Assembly: GCF_007859735.1 (NCBI RefSeq)
Contig: NZ_SIHI01000006.1
Coordinates: forward strand, 1-64,000
DNA length: 64,000 nucleotides
Source: Thalassoglobus neptunius
Lineage (GTDB): Bacteria; Planctomycetota; Planctomycetia; Planctomycetales; Planctomycetaceae
Direction of reading: 5' to 3'
In this document: positions 52,447 to 62,108 of the stretch, piece after piece
How positions within the stretch are numbered: position 1 is the first letter of the stretch
Layout: the number at the start of each line of letters is the position of its first letter
Position numbers and translations under genes: made by a program
Notes under the pieces: model-generated
Database searches by the model: none
Seen by the model: only the letters and a program-made list of their open reading frames with translations
What the model was told of the DNA's origin: nothing

Positions 52447-52992
52447 ATGAACGGTGATCGTTTGGATGGCATCCGCGTTCTCTGTTTTACTGGAGAGATT
52501 TACGAAGATCTGGAACTCTGGTATCCGAAACTTCGGCTCCAGGAAGAAGGAGCGCATGTCACTGTCGCCGGGCCTGAGGCGGGAGTGGTCTATAGCGGGA
52601 AACATGGATACCCCGGAAAGTCCGATGCTGCGATAGCAGATATGGAAGCTGAGGACTTTCATGGCGTGATTTGCCCGGGAGGATTCATGCCGGACAAGCT
52701 GCGGCGGGACCCGAAAGTTCTCGAACTGCTTCAGCAGTTTGACGCACAGGAAAAACTCGTCGCTGCGATTTGTCATGGTGGATGGATGCCGATTTCCGCA
52801 GGCATCTACGATGGCGTACGAGTGACAGGGTCTCCCGGAATCAAAGATGATCTCGTGAACGCCGGGGCGGTTTGGGAAGATGCTGCCGTCGTTGTTGACG
52901 AACACTTCATTAGCAGCCGCAAGCCCGATGATCTTCCAGAATTTTGTCGCGCAATGATTCAGTTTCTTGAGCTGCAGGCCAAGACGCTTTGA
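52447..52992 (+). CDS. DJ-1/PfpI family protein
   Basis: About 181 residues of the DJ-1/PfpI superfamily: IRVLCFTGEIYEDLELWYP (with the conserved Glu), DFHGVICPGGFMPDKLRRD, and the nucleophile elbow VAAICHGGWM with its Cys. FISSRKPDDLPEFCRAMIQFL closes the domain. Members act as deglycase-like or chaperone-like proteins; the exact reaction is debated. The ATG at 52447 has GAGGGA nine bases upstream; the ATG at 52438 is too close to it. Confidence 0.92.
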   Translation: MNGDRLDGIRVLCFTGEIYEDLELWYPKLRLQEEGAHVTVAGPEAGVVYSGKHGYPGKSDAAIADMEAEDFHGVICPGGFMPDKLRRDPKVLELLQQFDAQEKLVAAICHGGWMPISAGIYDGVRVTGSPGIKDDLVNAGAVWEDAAVVVDEHFISSRKPDDLPEFCRAMIQFLELQAKTL

Positions 52993-53189
52993 TTGATCCG
53001 TCTTGTTTCAAGTGGCTGCCCCAAGACAATCTTAAAGTTGAAGTGAGAGAGCACGATGAGCACCGAAATCGTAGAGATCGGTTGGTGCTCGCATGTTTTG
53101 GCCCGAGCTTGCTGAGAGTCGGCAAGGATCGAGCGTAAAGAACCCGTTCATTTTATCGGCAGCGGTTTTGCCCAAGATGGGAACAAACG

Positions 53190-53921
53190 ATGGATTTCTT
53201 CAAATGGCTCATCGGTGGGCTGATCGGCGCAGCAATTGGAGCAGCAGTCTGGATCGCTGTCGTTCACTTCGCGAACTATGAAGTCGGCTATATCGCACTT
53301 CTTGTTGGATTCCTTGCGGGTATTGGAGTCCGCACGGTTGCCGGGGACGAAGTCGGCATCGGACCGGGGATCGCAGCTGTCGGGGCTGCAGCCTTTGCAA
53401 TGCTGATCGCCAAATATGTGCTCGTCTCGATCGTGATCGCTCAAGCATTCGGCGGTGACGAATTCGATTTCTCCGTGCCAGGCGGGGCGGATCAGGGGAT
53501 CGCATATATGGCGGACGATGTCGTTGCAGAAGCGGTCGCTCGCGAAGAAGAAGTCGTGTGGCCGGAAGACGACTCAGTCTACGAAGACGACATCGTTTCG
53601 AACGATTACTCGGAAGAAATCTGGACAGCCGCTCAAGAGCGATGGGAAGCACTCGACGAAGCAGCGCAAGCGGAGTTCATCGAAAAGAAACAGGAAGAAG
53701 AGAAACTGTTCCTCGCTGAGTTTCAGGATGAGCTGAAACAGGAAATCTTCAAGCAGAGCTTCACTCCGTACGATCTGCTCTGGTTCGGGCTGGCTGGTTT
53801 GACCGCATACTCGACCGGAAACGGATTGAACAACGACGAGGAAAAAGTTGCTGCCGCCGAACCGGATGACAGTGATGCCGAAGGCGACGGGCCGGAACCG
53901 GAACCAGAGCAGCAGTCGTAA
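53190..53921 (+). CDS. Acidic multi-pass membrane protein, unknown function
   Basis: A 243-residue protein with three helices in the first 95 residues (FKWLIGGLIGAAIGAAVWIAVV; GYIALLVGFLAGIGVRTVAG; AAVGAAAFAMLIAKYVLVSIV). A long acidic, coiled-coil-like segment follows (EIWTAAQERWEALDEAAQAE), then one weak helix and a Glu/Pro/Asp tail. I recognise no family. The GGGAA before the ATG and the following terminator support a real transcription unit. Confidence 0.75.
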   Translation: MDFFKWLIGGLIGAAIGAAVWIAVVHFANYEVGYIALLVGFLAGIGVRTVAGDEVGIGPGIAAVGAAAFAMLIAKYVLVSIVIAQAFGGDEFDFSVPGGADQGIAYMADDVVAEAVAREEEVVWPEDDSVYEDDIVSNDYSEEIWTAAQERWEALDEAAQAEFIEKKQEEEKLFLAEFQDELKQEIFKQSFTPYDLLWFGLAGLTAYSTGNGLNNDEEKVAAAEPDDSDAEGDGPEPEPEQQS

Positions 53922-53947
53922 GTGTTTCGTCGAAGTCTGTAATAACT

Positions 53948-53990
53948 CAAAAGGACGACGAATCACATCAGGCGATTCGTCGTCCTTTTT
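53948..53990. terminator. Bidirectional Rho-independent terminator
   Basis: A 16-bp stem, AAAAGGACGACGAATC (53949-53964) / GATTCGTCGTCCTTTT (53974-53989), with a 9-base loop. T-rich on both strands, it sits between convergent genes ending at 53921 (+) and 54103 (-), and can end both transcripts. Confidence 0.93.
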
Positions 53991-54102
53991 GTCTTGATTG
54001 ATCTGAAACTGAGAACAGGGCGTCTGTCGAGTTCATTCACATCCGTTCGTGAGCGCTCCCGGCTGCCTGTTCATGTTTGCTGATCGATCCTGTGCGTTCT
54101 TT

Positions 54103-56529
54103 CTACTCGATCAAATAAACCTTGCCTCGCAGCCGAATCAGTAACCGTTCGTCATCCTTCTGAAGGGCGAGGAGTTCATTCTCGTCATCGGTGTTTTGTT
54201 GCGACAATTTGAAGTACTCGTCGGAGAACCTCTTGATCTTGACGATCTTCGCTTCTGAATTGTCTGGGTCGATGTTCGCCGTTTCCGGTGTCACGAGAAG
54301 ATTTCCCCGCTGGTAAAGCGTCTGTGATCCGGTTCTGCGAATCAGTGTTCTCAGCTTCTGAACGGCTGCTTCTTTGGACTCGACAACCTGACTCTGATTG
54401 AGGTCAAGACCTCCTCCGTATGCAGGACGAGCGTTGTCCGAAGGACCAGGTAATCCCCCGTAGCCAGAACTGCGGCTGAGTCGTGATCGGAATGAACTGG
54501 GGGAGGGTTTCGGGCGTTCCGCGGCCGGTTGAATGGACAGGGAGTCGCTTGGGGCACCGAGTCCAAAACTGTCAGAACCGGATTCGGCGAGAAGTTCAAC
54601 GTAGCTGTCTTCGGCGACCCGTGCTCCGTCAGCAACTTTGAATCTCTGTTTCAAACCTCGCTGAGCGAATCCACGACGGCCTTCTGCTTCTTCCAGAGTC
54701 GAAAGACTGAGAGTCGACAGTCGGCGATTACTGTCCGATGCAAGTTCTGGACGCACTGTTTCGTCGGCGAGAAACGAAGTGTAGGGAGTCAAGATTCCGA
54801 ACTTCGTCGACAACATGACGAGTTCATTGATGAGCTCTTCGTTCTTTCCGTTGAGGTCCAGTTCGTCGATTAATTCGCCAATCCGCCGCGTTGCCCACAG
54901 CTTCGCGATAAAGGGATTGGAGTCGCTCCGGATTTTCTTTCGAAACTTTCCTGAGAACGTGAATTCCTGTTTTTCACCGCGAATCGATCCCGTGAGTCTG
55001 ATTTTCGCAGCCCCAAACTTTTTGAACCGTCCGACAACGACCAGTTGTTCTCCGGAAAAGAGGTCGAGAGACCCTGATGGAGTGACTCGATTCACTCCTT
55101 GTCCGGGAGAACTGTCATCGAAATCGAAGGTGAGTTCCGCGTTGGTGAGAACAGGGGAACTGATCCGTTGAAAGACTTTCGAAACATACTCTTCGATATC
55201 TTCATCGGGGCGGACGTATTCTCCCAACCCGTGATTGTCTCGCGAGAGTCGATCGAGAAGACGGCTGTTGACATCGTACCCAACCCCAAACGTCAGCAGG
55301 CGAGCATTCACTGAGTTGGCCGCTTTGACAGCTGCGGCGATTTTGCCTTCGTTCTGTTCCCCGGATGTGGGACGACCGTCCGTCATGAACAGGATGTAGT
55401 TCGGGAGCTTTGAATCACTGAGTCCGCTGAGTGCGGAAGTCAGTGAGTCGTGAATGTTCGTTCCTCCGCCAGCAAACAGCCCGTCAACATACGCGAGCGC
55501 TTCGGCTCGTGTCTTCGAATTGAATTCCTGAAGTTGACGAGAAAACGATTCCACTTTGCTGTCGTAGCTGATGATGTTGAACTGGTCTCCTTTGCGAAGG
55601 TTGTTGAGGATGAACTTCGCTGCTTCTTTGGCTTGCTCGATCTTTTGTCCCGACATGCTGCCTGACTTGTCGACGACAAAGACCACTGTTTTTGCCTGGT
55701 GTTTCTCGCCGTCTGTGGGGATTTTTGGAGAGGCGAGAAGCAGGAAGTAGCCGTCCTCGTCACCTGTCGGGCGGTGCGTTAAGAGAGTCGCACTGATGGA
55801 GTCGTCGCTCGAGTTGAAGAAGAGTCGGAAGTCTTCGCTTGGAACGACATTGTTCTTCTCGAAGCTGACGGTCGCCCGTTTCTCAGTCGGTCGGTCAATC
55901 TTCAGTGAATGCGTGGGGCTGTAAATGTTCTGGAGTGGGGAATCGCTGTTGATGTTTAATCGAAAACGCACTTGCTGGACTGGCTGCGATGTAAATTGGG
56001 CTGTGCTCAACGGGAACATGAATTCGGTGAGCTGATCCTGATTTCGCAGCAACTGCTGATAAGTAATCGTCACGGTTCGAGTTTCCCCGGCCGGAATGGG
56101 GAAGACGCTTGTTTGAAACATTCCCGTCCCGATCCATTCCAACAGTGCGGGGTCTTTCTTCGATCGAACAATGTCTTGATAGCGGGTTCTTGCTTCATCG
56201 GCGGGCAGAAGCTTGGCAGTCAGTTCCTCTCCGTTGACCATGAGGGTCAAGGAGTCGATGGCCCCGTCGTAAGGAAGCGGGAAAATGAACTGAGCTTCAA
56301 TGGTGCCGGACCCTGAGTTGTGAAACTTCTGCGACACCTGAATGTCTGCCAGCTGATTGTCGATTTGTCCTTCGATCAGAATCTGTTGAATCTCGTAACG
56401 CATTGCCGTCGGTGGGACAGTGACACGCGGGAGCCGGATTCCATCGTTGTTGATGACAAGAATCCCCTGGGCGAATGCTGAAACCGGAGCGATGACCGCA
56501 ACAGCCACGAAGAAAGCGAGCGTTCTCAT
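54103..56529 (-). CDS. Secreted VIT and vWA domain protein
   Basis: An 808-residue protein with a signal peptide (TLAFFVAVAVIAPVSAFAQG). A VIT domain spans about residues 40-170 (YEIQQILIEGQIDNQLADIQ, LPLPYDGAIDSL-like core). A vWA domain spans about 280-450 with the metal site VVFVVDKSGSMSGQKI, as in inter-alpha-trypsin-inhibitor heavy chains. The tail is Ser/Pro-rich. In bacteria such proteins are thought to bind surface partners. GGGAG eight bases before the ATG supports the start. It shares its terminator with the membrane protein gene. Confidence 0.9.
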   Translation of the reverse strand: MRTLAFFVAVAVIAPVSAFAQGILVINNDGIRLPRVTVPPTAMRYEIQQILIEGQIDNQLADIQVSQKFHNSGSGTIEAQFIFPLPYDGAIDSLTLMVNGEELTAKLLPADEARTRYQDIVRSKKDPALLEWIGTGMFQTSVFPIPAGETRTVTITYQQLLRNQDQLTEFMFPLSTAQFTSQPVQQVRFRLNINSDSPLQNIYSPTHSLKIDRPTEKRATVSFEKNNVVPSEDFRLFFNSSDDSISATLLTHRPTGDEDGYFLLLASPKIPTDGEKHQAKTVVFVVDKSGSMSGQKIEQAKEAAKFILNNLRKGDQFNIISYDSKVESFSRQLQEFNSKTRAEALAYVDGLFAGGGTNIHDSLTSALSGLSDSKLPNYILFMTDGRPTSGEQNEGKIAAAVKAANSVNARLLTFGVGYDVNSRLLDRLSRDNHGLGEYVRPDEDIEEYVSKVFQRISSPVLTNAELTFDFDDSSPGQGVNRVTPSGSLDLFSGEQLVVVGRFKKFGAAKIRLTGSIRGEKQEFTFSGKFRKKIRSDSNPFIAKLWATRRIGELIDELDLNGKNEELINELVMLSTKFGILTPYTSFLADETVRPELASDSNRRLSTLSLSTLEEAEGRRGFAQRGLKQRFKVADGARVAEDSYVELLAESGSDSFGLGAPSDSLSIQPAAERPKPSPSSFRSRLSRSSGYGGLPGPSDNARPAYGGGLDLNQSQVVESKEAAVQKLRTLIRRTGSQTLYQRGNLLVTPETANIDPDNSEAKIVKIKRFSDEYFKLSQQNTDDENELLALQKDDERLLIRLRGKVYLIE

Positions 56530-56755
56530 AGGATGAACTCCCTGACAGGCCAGTGAACAGAAGAGAGTGGCCGACGTTTTTGACGACTGAAACTATTGGA
56601 CGGTTGCCTCGATCAATAGTTCCACTGAGTTTCCAATTTCAGTTTCGTACATTTGTAAGCTTAGGTCAAGTTGAGGTACGGGACTCAGCCAATTGACCGC
56701 TTCGAGGTGTTACGATAGAACGGATTTTCAGCCCGTTTTTAATGAGAGAGTTCTG

Positions 56756-57181
56756 ATGGCCTGGTTTCAAACAGAGATTCAATTGCCTCGTGCGTCGCGC
56801 GGGTTTCACTTGATTACGCGACATGTTCTTGAGGCTGTCCCCGCAATTCGCGAGACGAAAATTGGTCTGCTGAATCTGTTTCTGAAACACACATCTGCTT
56901 CGTTGACGATCAACGAGAATGCTGACCCGGACGTTCCGCTCGATATGGAATCGTCACTCAACGCGATCGCTCCGGAAGACTTTCCGTATCGGCACACTTG
57001 TGAAGGACCGGACGACATGCCGGCACATGTCAAAGCGTCGTTGATGGGGAGCAGCTTGACGATTCCGATTTCTTCCGGTCGTCTGGCACTCGGAACCTGG
57101 CAAGGGATTTATCTGTGTGAGCATCGCGACCGTGCATCATCGCGGCGACTTGTCATCACGCTTCAAGGCGAACAGGAATAG
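56756..57181 (+). CDS. YjbQ family protein (UPF0047)
   Basis: A 141-residue YjbQ-type protein: GFHLITRHVLEAVPAIRETK, LNLFLKHTSASLTINENADPDV, DDMPAHVKASLMGSSLTIPI and LALGTWQGIYLCEHRD. These are the family's metal-site His and Asp/Glu blocks. The family has weak thiamine-phosphate-synthase activity in some bacteria and its main role is unsettled. A ThiS gene lies 4.5 kb away, too far to link firmly. GAGAGAG precedes the ATG; the frame to 56693 is rejected. Confidence 0.94.
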   Translation: MAWFQTEIQLPRASRGFHLITRHVLEAVPAIRETKIGLLNLFLKHTSASLTINENADPDVPLDMESSLNAIAPEDFPYRHTCEGPDDMPAHVKASLMGSSLTIPISSGRLALGTWQGIYLCEHRDRASSRRLVITLQGEQE

Positions 57182-57214
57182 CGTTTCAAGGCCCAGCGAC
57201 TTTTTGAAGGTGGT

Positions 57215-57321
57215 CACTCTGAAAGCATTTTCCGCTTTGGTTTGCACTCACTCACACGAGGGAACTGAGCCTTTGAACTGATGAAGAAGTTCAAGCGAGT
57301 GCACAGGAAAGCAACTTGTTC
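57215..57321 (-). repeat. Dispersed palindromic intergenic repeat, copy B
   Basis: The reverse complement matches 28431-28537. Terminal inverted repeat TGCACTC (57243-57249) / GAGTGCA (57297-57303), with an inner hairpin TTGAACT / AGTTCAA. Homology runs on to 57215 on one side and to the stop codon of the exporter gene (57322) on the other. It lies between convergent genes. Confidence 0.85.
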
Positions 57322-60165
57322 TTAGAGTGAGGCGTGACGATGCTCGGTGGGGCTTGTTGTCTTTGAATTCGCTCCGGTCGGAAATTCGATAGTGGCAGGA
57401 CTGTCGGTCGATTTCTTGTCGACCGGTTTGGTGTGTTTCTCGATGATCTTGCCCATCATTCCTCCGAGCAGAGCAGGGAGAAGGATGACATCGGCAATCA
57501 AAGCCATCCCGACAAGTCCTGCCATGAGCAGTCCGAAACGTGAAATCAGCAGCAATTCCGCACCGGAGAGCATCACGATTCCCAATGCGATTGACGCGCT
57601 GGTTTGCCACATCGCTGGCCCGGAATGTTGCAGTGCCAACACAATCGAATCCTCGCGCGAACACCCTTGACGAATTCCATCCTGGAACCATGTCAGCAAG
57701 TGGAGAGTTCCGTCGATGGCAATTCCGAGAGCCACCGAAGCTGTAATCATCGTTCCGATGTCGACGGGGATTCCCATCCACGCGACCAGTCCGAACACCA
57801 CTCCCACGGGGAACAGGTTGGGCAGCATCGCCAGGACACCGGAGATCGGGTTGCGCAAAACACCGATCATGACAATCGCAATGACCCCAAAGGCTAACGC
57901 GAAGCTGTTGATCAAGCTTTCAAGAACAGCTTGTTGCGTGCGAAGGAAAAGCGGAACCATTCCCGTGACGAGATAGTCCGCACCGTCTTCGCCTTGAAGC
58001 TGTTCCGCGACAAGCGTGTTCAGTTCCGATGTGAGCACAGAGTAATCGACATCACCCGTGACAACCGTTTGGACGCGAATTCTCCAGATCTCTTCATTTG
58101 CATGAATGTCGACGGGACGACCGCCAAGTGATGGAAGTTCCAGCTTGACCGTCGCTTTTCTGGCAAACTCTTGAATGGATGGTTCATCCCCTTCGAAGAT
58201 GACCTCTTCCTTCCGCTGCAATCCGCGTTTGTACCGAATGCGAACGGCGGAACTGGCGTTTTCGCTTGGTTTCTTGAACGGATCACGAAAGTCCGCGAGC
58301 GACAGAGTCCCACTCACTCCCGGATGCTTCGCGACCTCATTTTCGACTCTGCGGACGACTTCGATTCTCTCATCGATGTCTAACCGGTCAACCAGTTCAG
58401 GACGAAAACTGATGACGATATCGAGCGGAACAATTCCAGTAAGTCCCTCTTCCAGGTAGTGGTAGTCCTGAGAGACTCGGGTCTCGGGAGGAAAGTAGCG
58501 AATGACTTTCGTCTCCGTCTGGAACCAGCGAAGGCCGTAGACAGAGAACACGAAGAGCAGAAGGCAGGCTGTGTAGACGGTAATACGGTGATGCACGATG
58601 AACCGCGCAAAATGCCCCCAAACCGTGGCTTCTTTATCTGCATGTTCCGAGAACTTCTGCTTTCTGCCGGGCCAGACACTCATGAGAGAGGGAAAGCCGA
58701 TCAGAATCATGAACAGCGAGGCGAAACATCCCACAGCTGCGTAAAGACCAAACTCTCTGACCGGTTCGAGCACAGCCGTCAAGAGGGACGCCATCCCGAT
58801 TGCGGTTGTCACACTTGCGAGAACACACGGTTTCCATGCCATCTTCACGGCGGTGGCGATTGGATGCGGTTCATCGTGCATCACCGCATTCTTCCAATAG
58901 TTCGCCACATGAATCGCTCCTGAAGTGGTCAGAACCAGAAGCAAGTCGGGGAGAACAATCAGAACCATATTCAGAGACTTGCCCGTTAGCGGAATCAGAG
59001 CAACGACGACCATGCAGGTGAACATCGATGACGCCGTCACCAACAGAGACAGGCGGAGACTCTTGAGAAGCAGGAACGAGACAACCACACCCACAACAGC
59101 TGAGAGAAGAATGGGCGTCCGCTTGTAGAGATTCCAGACTGCATAGTCCGTATTCCAGATCGCTCGACGCGCTTCCTGATTGAGGCGGGCACGACTGATC
59201 GGGCTTCCAGCGAGTCGAATTTCGTCCGAAGGAACGCCGGCTTTGACGGCGCGATCAATGATCGACGTGATTGCGTCGTTCAGATCTGAATCGTCGATGG
59301 GATTGAGAGAAATTGCGATGGCAGCTGGAGAACCGGGTGCGAAAAAAGCACGCTCGACGAGATTTTGACCGTCGAGGCTGAGTTCTGACAGCTGTTCGAT
59401 CACAGTGTCGGCAATGGGATTGGTAGCGGAAATTCCGGACCAGCGAATCTGGAAGTCGTGGGCTGGGATTTCAAACGGAAGAGGCTCTTCTTCTTCCGAC
59501 TCAAGTTCCAGATCGTCATCAGGAACGGTCACAGTGGAAAGGATTTCAATACGCTCTCCGACGACTCCGCGAGTTGTCGCGCGAATTGCCTTTTGAGTTT
59601 CCTCAAGCTGGGATCGGCCAGCTTCTGTCAGTTGGACTTTCAGAAATCCGTGGCCGATGAAAATTCCGGTGATTCGCTCAATCGCATCTTCCGGAGCCAC
59701 GTTGTTGTCTTCGATCATTCGATCAAGAACTTCACGCGGTGTGACAACATCGCGGATCGCCGGGATTTGATTCACCCCGTTTTCGCGGAGTGATTCGGCG
59801 AACTGCTGCATTCGTCGATCAATGAGCGTACTGCTGTCCCACGAGACGAGAACTCGATCATCGCGTTCGAACTGACTGGTGAACCAGGTGAGCGCAACGG
59901 CTTCCGGGTCGTCGCTCGGAAGCCAGTTCGTGACGTCGTTTTCGAGATCGACATCTTTGATCACGACCGCTAAAACCGGGATCGACAGCATAAGAAGAAC
60001 AACGACCCACAGCGCGAGTCCATTGCCCCACCAGTCTCGGATATGAAAGAAGCGCTCCATGCGGGAACGATCCAAATTGGGCGAAAGTCGGAAAAAAGTC
60101 ATTGAAAGATGGATGTGACTCCGTTTCTTATGGTGACAGATTCGAACCTTCATCCCAAGTGACAC
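57322..60165 (-). CDS. MMPL/RND family membrane transporter
   Basis: A 947-residue protein with the RND-type duplicated layout: a first helix (LALWVVVLLMLSIPVLAVVI), a large periplasmic loop, helices from about 345 (LSAVVGVVVSFLLLKSL, NMVLIVLPDLLLVLTTSGAIHVANY), then a second loop and a second helix set (FALAFGVIAIVMIGVL, VDIGTMITASVALGIAIDGTLHLLTW). MMPL relatives export lipids or hydrophobic compounds, or act on sterols and hopanoids. The substrate is unknown, with no periplasmic adaptor adjacent. ATG 60165 has GGAG eight bases upstream; the homologous part begins near the ATG at 60060. Confidence 0.9.
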   Translation of the reverse strand: MSLGMKVRICHHKKRSHIHLSMTFFRLSPNLDRSRMERFFHIRDWWGNGLALWVVVLLMLSIPVLAVVIKDVDLENDVTNWLPSDDPEAVALTWFTSQFERDDRVLVSWDSSTLIDRRMQQFAESLRENGVNQIPAIRDVVTPREVLDRMIEDNNVAPEDAIERITGIFIGHGFLKVQLTEAGRSQLEETQKAIRATTRGVVGERIEILSTVTVPDDDLELESEEEEPLPFEIPAHDFQIRWSGISATNPIADTVIEQLSELSLDGQNLVERAFFAPGSPAAIAISLNPIDDSDLNDAITSIIDRAVKAGVPSDEIRLAGSPISRARLNQEARRAIWNTDYAVWNLYKRTPILLSAVVGVVVSFLLLKSLRLSLLVTASSMFTCMVVVALIPLTGKSLNMVLIVLPDLLLVLTTSGAIHVANYWKNAVMHDEPHPIATAVKMAWKPCVLASVTTAIGMASLLTAVLEPVREFGLYAAVGCFASLFMILIGFPSLMSVWPGRKQKFSEHADKEATVWGHFARFIVHHRITVYTACLLLFVFSVYGLRWFQTETKVIRYFPPETRVSQDYHYLEEGLTGIVPLDIVISFRPELVDRLDIDERIEVVRRVENEVAKHPGVSGTLSLADFRDPFKKPSENASSAVRIRYKRGLQRKEEVIFEGDEPSIQEFARKATVKLELPSLGGRPVDIHANEEIWRIRVQTVVTGDVDYSVLTSELNTLVAEQLQGEDGADYLVTGMVPLFLRTQQAVLESLINSFALAFGVIAIVMIGVLRNPISGVLAMLPNLFPVGVVFGLVAWMGIPVDIGTMITASVALGIAIDGTLHLLTWFQDGIRQGCSREDSIVLALQHSGPAMWQTSASIALGIVMLSGAELLLISRFGLLMAGLVGMALIADVILLPALLGGMMGKIIEKHTKPVDKKSTDSPATIEFPTGANSKTTSPTEHRHASL

Positions 60166-60349
60166 TCATGCCACAAACTCCATGAAGTTGAGGATTTCTT
60201 GATGGAGGCTTATAAAAAAACTGTTCGCTTGAATCCTCAAGGTTTCCTTAGCTTTCCTGTTTGACATACTGAGTGTTGAAGGAGTCCTTTCTCCACCAGC
60301 GAGAGGAGTTGGGAGGACTGGCGAAGAATTTGCGGTCGGAGGTTCAGGA

Positions 60350-61324
60350 GTGTCGATCGGGTCAGTTCGTTTCACTGTCCGATCTTCAGAAGAACAGAAA
60401 TCGTTTGAAACGAATTGCAGGACAGTCTCCGGAGGATCGTGTGTGATTGCGCAGAGTGTTCCAACAACCCGAATTCGTCTCAAATCGCTTCGCGCTCTCG
60501 CTGAGGCTCTCTTGTGGGCGGGGTCGTATTCATTTGCGCAACTGATTTCCTTCGTTGTCTTTGTGTCGCTTCTGTTTACTGCGGCATTTGGATTTCAGTG
60601 GCCCGATCACGACCGGCTCATGCAATTTGCACTCGAATTGGGCCTCGATCAGTCCTTTGTTTTGATCGGAGTGACGAGTCTGGGGGCGTTGATTCTGCTC
60701 GTGCCGCTTGTCGCCTGGAGACTAGGAGCGAGTTACCGCGAGCAGGTCGGGTTTCGTTCACCGCGACATGAAGAGGTGATCTTCGCCATCGCCATGGTTT
60801 TGCCAATCGCGATGCTTGGCGACTGGCTTTATTCGCTGGCCAGATCCCTGATGCTCGCCGTGTTCTCAACAGGAGAGGGCGGGGATTCGCTGACGGTTCT
60901 GTTCTCGGAGATTCATTCCGTTCCGCTTCCAATGCTGGTGGTGGCCCTGGCTCTGGGGCCAGCTATTGGGGAAGAGTTGATCTTTCGCGGAGTGATCGGG
61001 CGGCAACTCGTCAGTCAGTTTGGAACCTTGCCGGGATCGATTATGACAGTGTTGCTGTTTTCGATTGCCCATGCGTCTCCCGCTCACGCGATTGCCACGT
61101 TGCCGATGGCGTGCTTGCTTCAGTTTTTGTATTTAAAAACCGGGACGCTCTGGGTTCCGATCGTGGTTCACTTTCTGAACAATCTGCTGGCGGTCGTGAT
61201 GGTGAAGTACGAAATCACCACGAATCAATCTCCTTCTCTTTTTCTTCTCGTCTGGGGATTCAGCTATCTGGCCGTGTTGTTGGTCGCGTTTGAGTACCGA
61301 AGGCGTTCCTGGTCGTTGCTTTAA
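60350..61324 (+). CDS. CPBP family intramembrane glutamic protease
   Basis: About 324 residues with six to eight helices. The Abi/CPBP motifs are intact: EELIFRGVIGRQL (EExxxR), FSIAHASPAHA (FxxxH) and VVHFLNN (HxxxN). The family includes Rce1-like intramembrane proteases. The N-terminal 50 residues look disordered and may not all be translated: the GTG at 60350 has only GGA directly before it, and a later start is possible. It diverges from the exporter gene. Confidence 0.9.
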   Translation: MSIGSVRFTVRSSEEQKSFETNCRTVSGGSCVIAQSVPTTRIRLKSLRALAEALLWAGSYSFAQLISFVVFVSLLFTAAFGFQWPDHDRLMQFALELGLDQSFVLIGVTSLGALILLVPLVAWRLGASYREQVGFRSPRHEEVIFAIAMVLPIAMLGDWLYSLARSLMLAVFSTGEGGDSLTVLFSEIHSVPLPMLVVALALGPAIGEELIFRGVIGRQLVSQFGTLPGSIMTVLLFSIAHASPAHAIATLPMACLLQFLYLKTGTLWVPIVVHFLNNLLAVVMVKYEITTNQSPSLFLLVWGFSYLAVLLVAFEYRRRSWSLL

Positions 61325-61503
61325 GTTGCATTAGAGGAATGGTTTACGGGTGTCGTTTCGGCCGAGCGCTACTCTGTTCGAGCAAGCTGTGTGGAACAGC
61401 AATCTGATTGTGCACATCACTGGAATCAAATCGAAGAACCAGCTACACTTCAGAATTGGCGTATTCCGAACTCAATTTTCAGACGATGAAGGTCCGTCTT
61501 ATC

Positions 61504-61668
61504 ATGGACACCACAAAGACAATTGTCGACGTAAAGACAGCGTTGGCCCACAAATACGAACGAAAAGCGGCACAGACTTCGAGCACTCCAAAGCGGAAGC
61601 AATACGCTTTCAAAGCTCGAAAATACCGTCGACAACTTGCTCAAATGGCACACGGCACTGAGAAGTAG
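61504..61668 (+). CDS. Small basic protein, 54 residues
   Basis: From the ATG at 61504 a short, strongly basic product (MDTTKTIVDVKTALAHKYER, then KRKQYAFKARKYRRQLAQM) is predicted to be two helices. It resembles small basic proteins seen in other planctomycetes, with possible nucleic-acid binding (inference). AAGG lies about eleven bases upstream. The frame upstream to 61408 is not protein-like. Confidence 0.6.
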   Translation: MDTTKTIVDVKTALAHKYERKAAQTSSTPKRKQYAFKARKYRRQLAQMAHGTEK

Positions 61669-62108
61669 AGTGCTGTTTTCTTGTATCGCTGTTTGATTAC
61701 GGGCAGGGGTTTCACTGGGCTGAAATTGTGCAGCCAGTCAATTCCGTCCAGCGATTGCTTTGAGTGCAGTTGATTCGCCGGGATTGTTGTCTCGCTGGAT
61801 GAAGTGAGGCAAGACGGGCATATTCGCGATTGAAAGCGATTCGTGTCCGCCTCATAAATTCTGCAGCGAGACAGAGTGAAAGCCAGTCCGAACAGTTTCA
61901 GCTGCTGCCTGACAGGTTGAGCAGTGACTTGATGAACAGTTACTTGTCAGGGTTGGTGGGTCTCAGATTGGCGTTTCGAGACTCTCGGTGAAGTTGTCAC
62001 TCCGGTTCGTGCGTTTTGGTCTCGATTGTACGAGAATGGACGCACGGTTTTCGTTTCAGGTTCTTCAAAAATCGCCGCTTTGATCGGTCTGTTGTTGAGG
62101 GTGAAGAG
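61669..62108. other. Intergenic region without a gene
   Basis: About 440 bases. No frame, terminator or repeat that I can support. Probably contains the promoter of the Rid-family gene. Confidence 0.5.

Noticed and set aside
53058..53090. Hairpin GAGCACC/GGTGCTC after the DJ-1/PfpI gene
   Set aside because: Seven-bp stem with a long loop and no clean T-run; not enough for a terminator call.
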